From Gammaproteobacteria bacterium (GTDB taxonomy: Bacteria; Pseudomonadota; Gammaproteobacteria; Comchoanobacterales; Comchoanobacteraceae), in NCBI GenBank assembly GCA_029243665.1, contig JAQWRO010000032.1:1-10658 (forward strand): a stretch of DNA of 10,658 nt, written 5' to 3'. Position 1 is the stretch's first letter; each line of letters opens with the position of its first letter. The position numbers and the translations under genes were made by a program. A model generated the notes under the pieces. That model did no database searches. It had not been told where the DNA came from and saw only the letters and a list, made by a program, of their open reading frames with translations. Shown here in pieces: positions 7,175-10,658 of the stretch.

Positions 7175-7421
7175 TTAAGAAATCCTCTATTTTTTCAAGT
7201 TTACGCGTTAACGTCACTCTTGATAAGCCTAATATCCTAGACATTCTACTTTTATTACCTTTAGTGTATTCCCATATATAGCATAGCAAAATTTTTTCAA
7301 CCTCACCTGTCACAAGGCCGTGCAAGTCAGCTAGCTCATAATCATCGACTTTTGAGAAATATCTATCTACGGCCTGATGGACAGCCTGAGTTAACAATGT
7401 TTTTGGGTGATGATCTTTCAT
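7155..7421 (-). CDS. Fis-family DNA-binding protein
   Basis: This 88-residue protein resembles E. coli Fis (98 residues) along most of its length. ELADLHGLVTGEVEKILL (29-46) corresponds to the dimerisation helices. YTKGNKSRMSRILGLSRVTLTRKL (52-75) is the C-terminal helix-turn-helix, comparable to [24 protein letters not shown] in Fis. It probably bends DNA as a dimer. It is first in the fis-like/aldolase/putA operon, not beside dusB as enteric fis is, so it may be one of several paralogues with a local regulatory role; I therefore give no symbol. The start ATG (7421-7419) has only a weak upstream ribosome binding site. Its 3' end overlaps the aldolase gene. Confidence 0.85.
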   Translation of the reverse strand: MKDHHPKTLLTQAVHQAVDRYFSKVDDYELADLHGLVTGEVEKILLCYIWEYTKGNKSRMSRILGLSRVTLTRKLEKIEDFLSDQYKN

Positions 7422-7435
7422 TCGGTAATAAAATT

Positions 7436-7457
7436 CTTAATTTAGACTCAAATTAAG
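7436..7457. repeat. Perfect 8-bp inverted repeat in the fis-like gene leader
   Basis: CTTAATTT (7436-7443) and AAATTAAG (7450-7457) are perfect inverted arms around the 6-base spacer AGACTC. The repeat lies 15-36 bases upstream of the Fis-like start codon, downstream of the candidate minus-strand promoter. It could be an operator for the operon or an mRNA hairpin in its leader. A shorter overlapping repeat, AGACT/AGTCT (7444-7460), shares part of it. Chance is possible in AT-rich DNA. Confidence 0.45.
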
Positions 7458-7487
7458 TCTTTTTTTAGCTAAAATGCTCTTTTTTGT

Positions 7488-7515
7488 AGTATTTAACAAG
7501 AAAAAAACTTAACAA
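7488..7515 (-). promoter_or_regulatory. Candidate promoter of the fis-like/aldolase/putA operon
   Basis: On the minus strand TTGTTA (7515-7510) is followed after 16 bases by AATACT (7493-7488), each matching 4 of 6 consensus positions. This would give a leader of roughly 65 bases containing the inverted repeat at 7436-7457. Long A and T tracts surround it, as in many Fis-bound or UP-element-like regions. It is a pattern match only. Confidence 0.3.
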
Positions 7516-7540
7516 AAATTCTTTTTTGCTTTATTATAAT
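7509..7540 (+). promoter_or_regulatory. Candidate promoter of the fmdB-like/DUF502/aspS/yebC operon
   Basis: TTAACA (7509-7514, 5 of 6 to the -35 consensus) is followed after 17 bases by TATTAT (7532-7537, 5 of 6). A perfect TATAAT overlaps at 7535-7540 but at 20-base spacing. Transcription would begin around 7545, leaving a leader of about 30 bases with TAAGG (7562-7566) before the ATG at 7574. Its -35 region overlaps that of the divergent candidate promoter. Confidence 0.55.
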
Positions 7541-7573
7541 GTGAGTTATAAACAAGCAATTTAAGGTTATATT

Positions 7574-7783
7574 ATGCCATTAAATCAATATGAATGCCAA
7601 TCATGTGGTCATCAACATGAAGCGTTGCAAAAATTTGACGCAGCGCCTCTAGTTACATGCCCAAAATGTGAAACAGGGGTTTTGAAAAAACAATTATTTG
7701 CCTCAGGATTTGTACTTAAAGGCGGGGGCTGGTACAAAGATAATTACATTAAACCCAAAGCATCAACAAGTGAAACAAAGTGA
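7574..7783 (+). CDS. FmdB-family zinc ribbon protein
   Basis: This 69-residue protein has an N-terminal zinc ribbon with two Cys-x2-Cys knuckles (Cys8/Cys11 and Cys29/Cys32). The family's FVLKGGGWYKDNY ending of the domain (46-58) follows, then a short polar tail. This is the FmdB/CxxC_CXXC_SSSS regulatory-protein family, whose molecular role is not established. The ribosome binding site TAAGG (7562-7566) lies 7 bases before ATG. It heads the block leading to aspS, as in many Gammaproteobacteria, and its stop touches the next gene's start region. Confidence 0.9.
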   Translation: MPLNQYECQSCGHQHEALQKFDAAPLVTCPKCETGVLKKQLFASGFVLKGGGWYKDNYIKPKASTSETK

Positions 7784-7788
7784 ATTTT

Positions 7789-8418
7789 ATGACTAATCTT
7801 TTGGCATCAATACGCAAAACATTTCTATCTGGTTTAGTATTCTGGATTCCTCTCATCATCACAGTCTTTGTTGTCAGATTTGTATTGCAACTCGCCAGTC
7901 ATGTGTTCGACTTAATTCCTAATAAATACCTACCTACAACATTCTTGAACATAACGATTCCAGGGATTGACGTTGTATTCATTCTCATTCTCATTCTTCT
8001 ATCTGGCTGGGTAGTGAATCTTTATATTGGTAAGAAAATTGTCAAAGCATGGGAAATGATACTAAAGAAAATTCCTCTCATCCGATCCATTTACAATGCA
8101 TCCAAGCAATCTATGAAAACGCTTTTTTCATCTGATACAAAAACTTTCAATGAAGTCGTTTTGGTTGAATACCCAAGACGAGACATGTGGAGCGTGGCAT
8201 TCATCACCAATGAATCAAGCGAAGATTTTGACACATCTAGCATCAGTGATGAGATATTTATATCTGTCTACATCCCAACAACTCCAAACCCTACATCCGG
8301 TTTTATCGTTTTAGTCCCTAAAAAAGACATCCGACCCATTAGCTTATCGACTGAAGAGGCTTTGAAATGGGTTATTTCTCTCGGCATCATCAGTCCCAAA
8401 GAACATGATGACGAATAA
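7789..8418 (+). CDS. DUF502-family inner-membrane protein
   Basis: A 209-residue protein of uncharacterised family DUF502. Two membrane helices lie at about 13-36 and 60-80, followed by the family segment KIPLIRSIYNASKQ (94-107) and a soluble beta-rich part with YIPTTPNPTSGFIVLVP (161-177). I prefer ATG 7789, preceded by AAGTGA at a normal distance and giving the short basic N-terminus usual for the family. A GTG at 7780, overlapping the previous stop, would add three residues. It sits between the fmdB-like gene and aspS, a frequent arrangement. Function unknown. Confidence 0.9.
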   Translation: MTNLLASIRKTFLSGLVFWIPLIITVFVVRFVLQLASHVFDLIPNKYLPTTFLNITIPGIDVVFILILILLSGWVVNLYIGKKIVKAWEMILKKIPLIRSIYNASKQSMKTLFSSDTKTFNEVVLVEYPRRDMWSVAFITNESSEDFDTSSISDEIFISVYIPTTPNPTSGFIVLVPKKDIRPISLSTEEALKWVISLGIISPKEHDDE

Positions 8419-8449
8419 ACAGTAACAATTAAATTGATAAGGAATTATT

Positions 8450-10234
8450 ATGCGCGACCATTATTGTGGCTTAGTCGGTGAAAAAGACATTTCAAAAAAG
8501 ATTACACTTAACGGATGGGTCCAATATAGACGTGATCACGGTGGTGTTATTTTTGTGGACCTACGTGATCATACTGGGTTTGTTCAAATCGTTTTCAATC
8601 CTGAACAAGCCGATATATTCAAAGCAGCCGAAAGCCTTCGTGCTGAAGCCGTCATAAGAGTTGAAGGTTTAGTCAGACATCGAACTGCCGAAACCATCAA
8701 TGATAAAATTCCTACAGGCGCCTATGAAATCGTGGCAGAAACCATGGTCATTCATAATCATGCTAAATCACCCCCCTTCTCAATTGGCGATGATTTTCAT
8801 CTGCCCAAAGAAGATACCAGACTATCTTATCGATTTTTAGATCTCAGACGCCCAGTGATGCAACATAACATTCGCTTACGGGCTAAAGCCATGGCTAAGC
8901 TACGTCACTATTGTGAAGAGGCCACTTTTGTTGATATTGAAACGCCGATTTTGACAAAACCTACACCAGAGGGTGCCAGAGACTACTTAGTCCCTAGCCG
9001 AACCCAACAAGGACATTGCTATGCCCTGCCTCAATCACCACAAGTACTCAAACAAATATTAATGATCAGTGGATTTGATCGTTACTACCAAATTGTTAGA
9101 TGTTTTAGAGATGAAGACTTACGCGCAGATCGCCAACCAGAATTCACCCAACTTGATTTAGAGATGGCATTTGTTGACGAAAAACAAGTCATGCACACAG
9201 TTGAAAACATTATCAGAAACACCTGTCAGGATTTAGGAGTAACACTTACAGACACGTTTCCTATCTATCGTTACGATGATGTCATGGATCAATATGGCTC
9301 AGATAAACCTGATTTAAGAAACCCATTAAAATTACAAATCATTGATGGTCTTGTTAAAGATTGCGGATTTAAAGTATTTGCAGATCCTGCAACACAAGAC
9401 AAACATCGTGTCGTTGCATTAAAAGCGCCAGGCGCAACAGCAAAACTATCCAGAAAGGCATTGGATGAATATACAAAAATGGTTTCTCAGTTAGGTGCCA
9501 AAGGCCTAGCTTACATTAAAGTCAATCAAAGAAACGACCTCAAAGAAGGTCTTCAATCACCTTTGCTAAAGTTCATTCCTGAAAACATCATTGATGCTAT
9601 TTTAAACGAAGTGGATGCTAAAGATGGTGACATTATTTTCTTCGGCGCAGGGACAGATGCAGTCGTCTGCCAAACCATGAGTGCTTTAAGAGATGCATTA
9701 GGTAAAGATTTAGATTTAATTGAAGCAGGATGGCAGCCATTATGGGTTGTTGATTGGCCTATGTTCGAAGTGACTAATGACCAGCAAGGACAACATGTCC
9801 AAGCTTGCCATCATCCATTTACAGCACCAACCGAAACGGATATTGATGCATTTAAAGCATCACCCTTGGATAGCCGTGCCCGTGCTTATGATTTGGTCCT
9901 TAATGGCTATGAAATTGGTGGTGGATCAATACGTATTCATCAACCTGATTTGCAATATGCTGTCTTAGATGTTTTAGGCATGGATCAACATCAAGCTGAT
10001 GAAGCCTTTGGACACTTAACTGAAGCCCTAACTTATGGTGCGCCACCACATGGCGGGTTTGCGCTTGGTGTGGATCGTTTTTGTATGCTATTAACTGAAT
10101 CTGACTCTATTAGAGATGTAATCGCTTTCCCGAAAACTCAAAATGCACGCTGCTTATTAAGTCAAGCGCCTGCAACCGCACCGTTAGAACAATACCTAGA
10201 ATTAGGACTCAATATTATTAAAACGGAATCTTAA
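8450..10234 (+). CDS. aspS: Aspartyl-tRNA synthetase (likely non-discriminating)
   Basis: This class II synthetase charges tRNA-Asp with aspartate. At 594 residues it is full length for the bacterial type. The N-terminal OB-fold anticodon-binding domain spans about 1-105. The catalytic domain holds GARDYLVPSR (175-184), motif 2 around FRDEDLRADRQPEFTQ (219-234), and motif 3 around GAPPHGGFALGVDRF (530-544); the bacterial GAD insertion lies at about 290-415. The ribosome binding site TAAGGA (8438-8443) is 6 bases before ATG. In the OB-fold the sequence is RRDHGG, with His30 where E. coli has Leu (RRDLGS); Pseudomonas AspRS, which also charges tRNA-Asn, carries this His (His31). The enzyme may therefore make Asp-tRNA-Asn for GatCAB. 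yebC begins 3 bases after the stop. Confidence 0.97.
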   Translation: MRDHYCGLVGEKDISKKITLNGWVQYRRDHGGVIFVDLRDHTGFVQIVFNPEQADIFKAAESLRAEAVIRVEGLVRHRTAETINDKIPTGAYEIVAETMVIHNHAKSPPFSIGDDFHLPKEDTRLSYRFLDLRRPVMQHNIRLRAKAMAKLRHYCEEATFVDIETPILTKPTPEGARDYLVPSRTQQGHCYALPQSPQVLKQILMISGFDRYYQIVRCFRDEDLRADRQPEFTQLDLEMAFVDEKQVMHTVENIIRNTCQDLGVTLTDTFPIYRYDDVMDQYGSDKPDLRNPLKLQIIDGLVKDCGFKVFADPATQDKHRVVALKAPGATAKLSRKALDEYTKMVSQLGAKGLAYIKVNQRNDLKEGLQSPLLKFIPENIIDAILNEVDAKDGDIIFFGAGTDAVVCQTMSALRDALGKDLDLIEAGWQPLWVVDWPMFEVTNDQQGQHVQACHHPFTAPTETDIDAFKASPLDSRARAYDLVLNGYEIGGGSIRIHQPDLQYAVLDVLGMDQHQADEAFGHLTEALTYGAPPHGGFALGVDRFCMLLTESDSIRDVIAFPKTQNARCLLSQAPATAPLEQYLELGLNIIKTES

Positions 10235-10237
10235 TAT

Positions 10238-10658
10238 ATGGCTGGTCACAGTAAATGGTCTAATATCCAACACCGTAAAAAGGCCCAAGATGCTAAGCGT
10301 GGAAAATTATTTACCAAGTTAATTCGTGAAATTGTCGTGGCTACTAAAGAAGGTGGCCCAGATAAAGAAAGCAACTCTCGCCTGCGCCTTGCCATCGATA
10401 AAGCCTATCAAGGCAATATGACTCGGGATACTGTGGAAAAAGCCATTTCACGCGGCGCTGGCAATCAAGATGATAGCCAATTCTTCGAAGTGATTTATGA
10501 AGGCTACGCCCCTCATGGGATTGCTGTTTTAGTAGAATGCCTAACAGATAATCGCAACCGCACAGTTGGAGAAGTCAGGCATATTTTTACAAAACATGGT
10601 GGCAACTTAGGGACAGAAGGTTCCGTCTCATACTTATTTTCAGCTGTTGGTATCATCA
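10238..10658 (+). CDS. yebC: YebC/PmpR (TACO1) family protein, 5' part
   Basis: The frame opens with MAGHSKWSNIQHRKKAQDAK, the hallmark start of the family. It continues through GNMTRDTVEKAISRGAG and YEGYAPHGIAVLVECLTDN to the window edge, where about 140 of the usual ~245 residues are visible. Members have been described as DNA-binding transcription regulators and, more recently, as factors that help ribosomes through proline-rich stretches. Its start lies 3 bases after the aspS stop with little ribosome binding site of its own, so it is probably translated by coupling. In Gammaproteobacteria ruvC usually follows. Confidence 0.95.
   Translation, partial: MAGHSKWSNIQHRKKAQDAKRGKLFTKLIREIVVATKEGGPDKESNSRLRLAIDKAYQGNMTRDTVEKAISRGAGNQDDSQFFEVIYEGYAPHGIAVLVECLTDNRNRTVGEVRHIFTKHGGNLGTEGSVSYLFSAVGII

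Noticed and set aside
9777..9968. Small plus-strand ORF within aspS
   Set aside because: It is an alternate frame of conserved synthetase sequence, with no supporting start signal.

Overview
The window looks like a low-GC gammaproteobacterial chromosome, probably of a host-associated lineage. The clearest evidence is the right-hand block: an FmdB-type zinc ribbon gene, a DUF502 membrane protein gene, aspS and yebC in tight order. The aspS-yebC pairing (usually followed by ruvCAB) is typical of Gammaproteobacteria, and the AspRS sequence resembles the Pseudomonas/Legionella type. A Fis-family protein fits the same class. A Legionellales-like origin is a guess from style only.

Layout. (1) 1-3239, plus strand: a visibly AT-richer stretch of unrecognised multi-pass membrane protein genes. 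The second (932-2059) and third (2089-3239) are diverged paralogues sharing the core GFIF[IV]KNIPFY. The first (26-796, open to the left edge) may be a further member. The third copy is split by a frameshift near 2331-2337 and reads as two ORFs. (2) 3277-7421, minus strand: an apparent operon of a Fis-like DNA-binding protein, a class II aldolase/adducin-family protein and putA. putA is a short bifunctional proline dehydrogenase/P5C dehydrogenase of 1048 codons without a ribbon-helix-helix domain. It is interrupted by one in-frame TAG (4576-4578) at the start of the aldehyde dehydrogenase half; the rest of the frame and the catalytic motifs are intact. (3) 7422-7573: a divergent A/T-tract promoter region with an 8-bp inverted repeat in the fis-side leader. 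(4) 7574-10658, plus strand: fmdB-like, DUF502, aspS and the 5' part of yebC.

How the genes fit together: intact PutA would take proline to glutamate in two FAD- and NAD-dependent steps. The co-transcribed Fis-like protein may regulate the operon, and the aldolase-family protein's substrate is unknown. The right block is translation housekeeping. The two lesions (amber in putA, frameshift in a membrane paralogue), each in a gene otherwise well preserved, suggest recent gene decay, unless either is an assembly error. I see no CRISPR array, tRNA, rRNA or insertion sequence.
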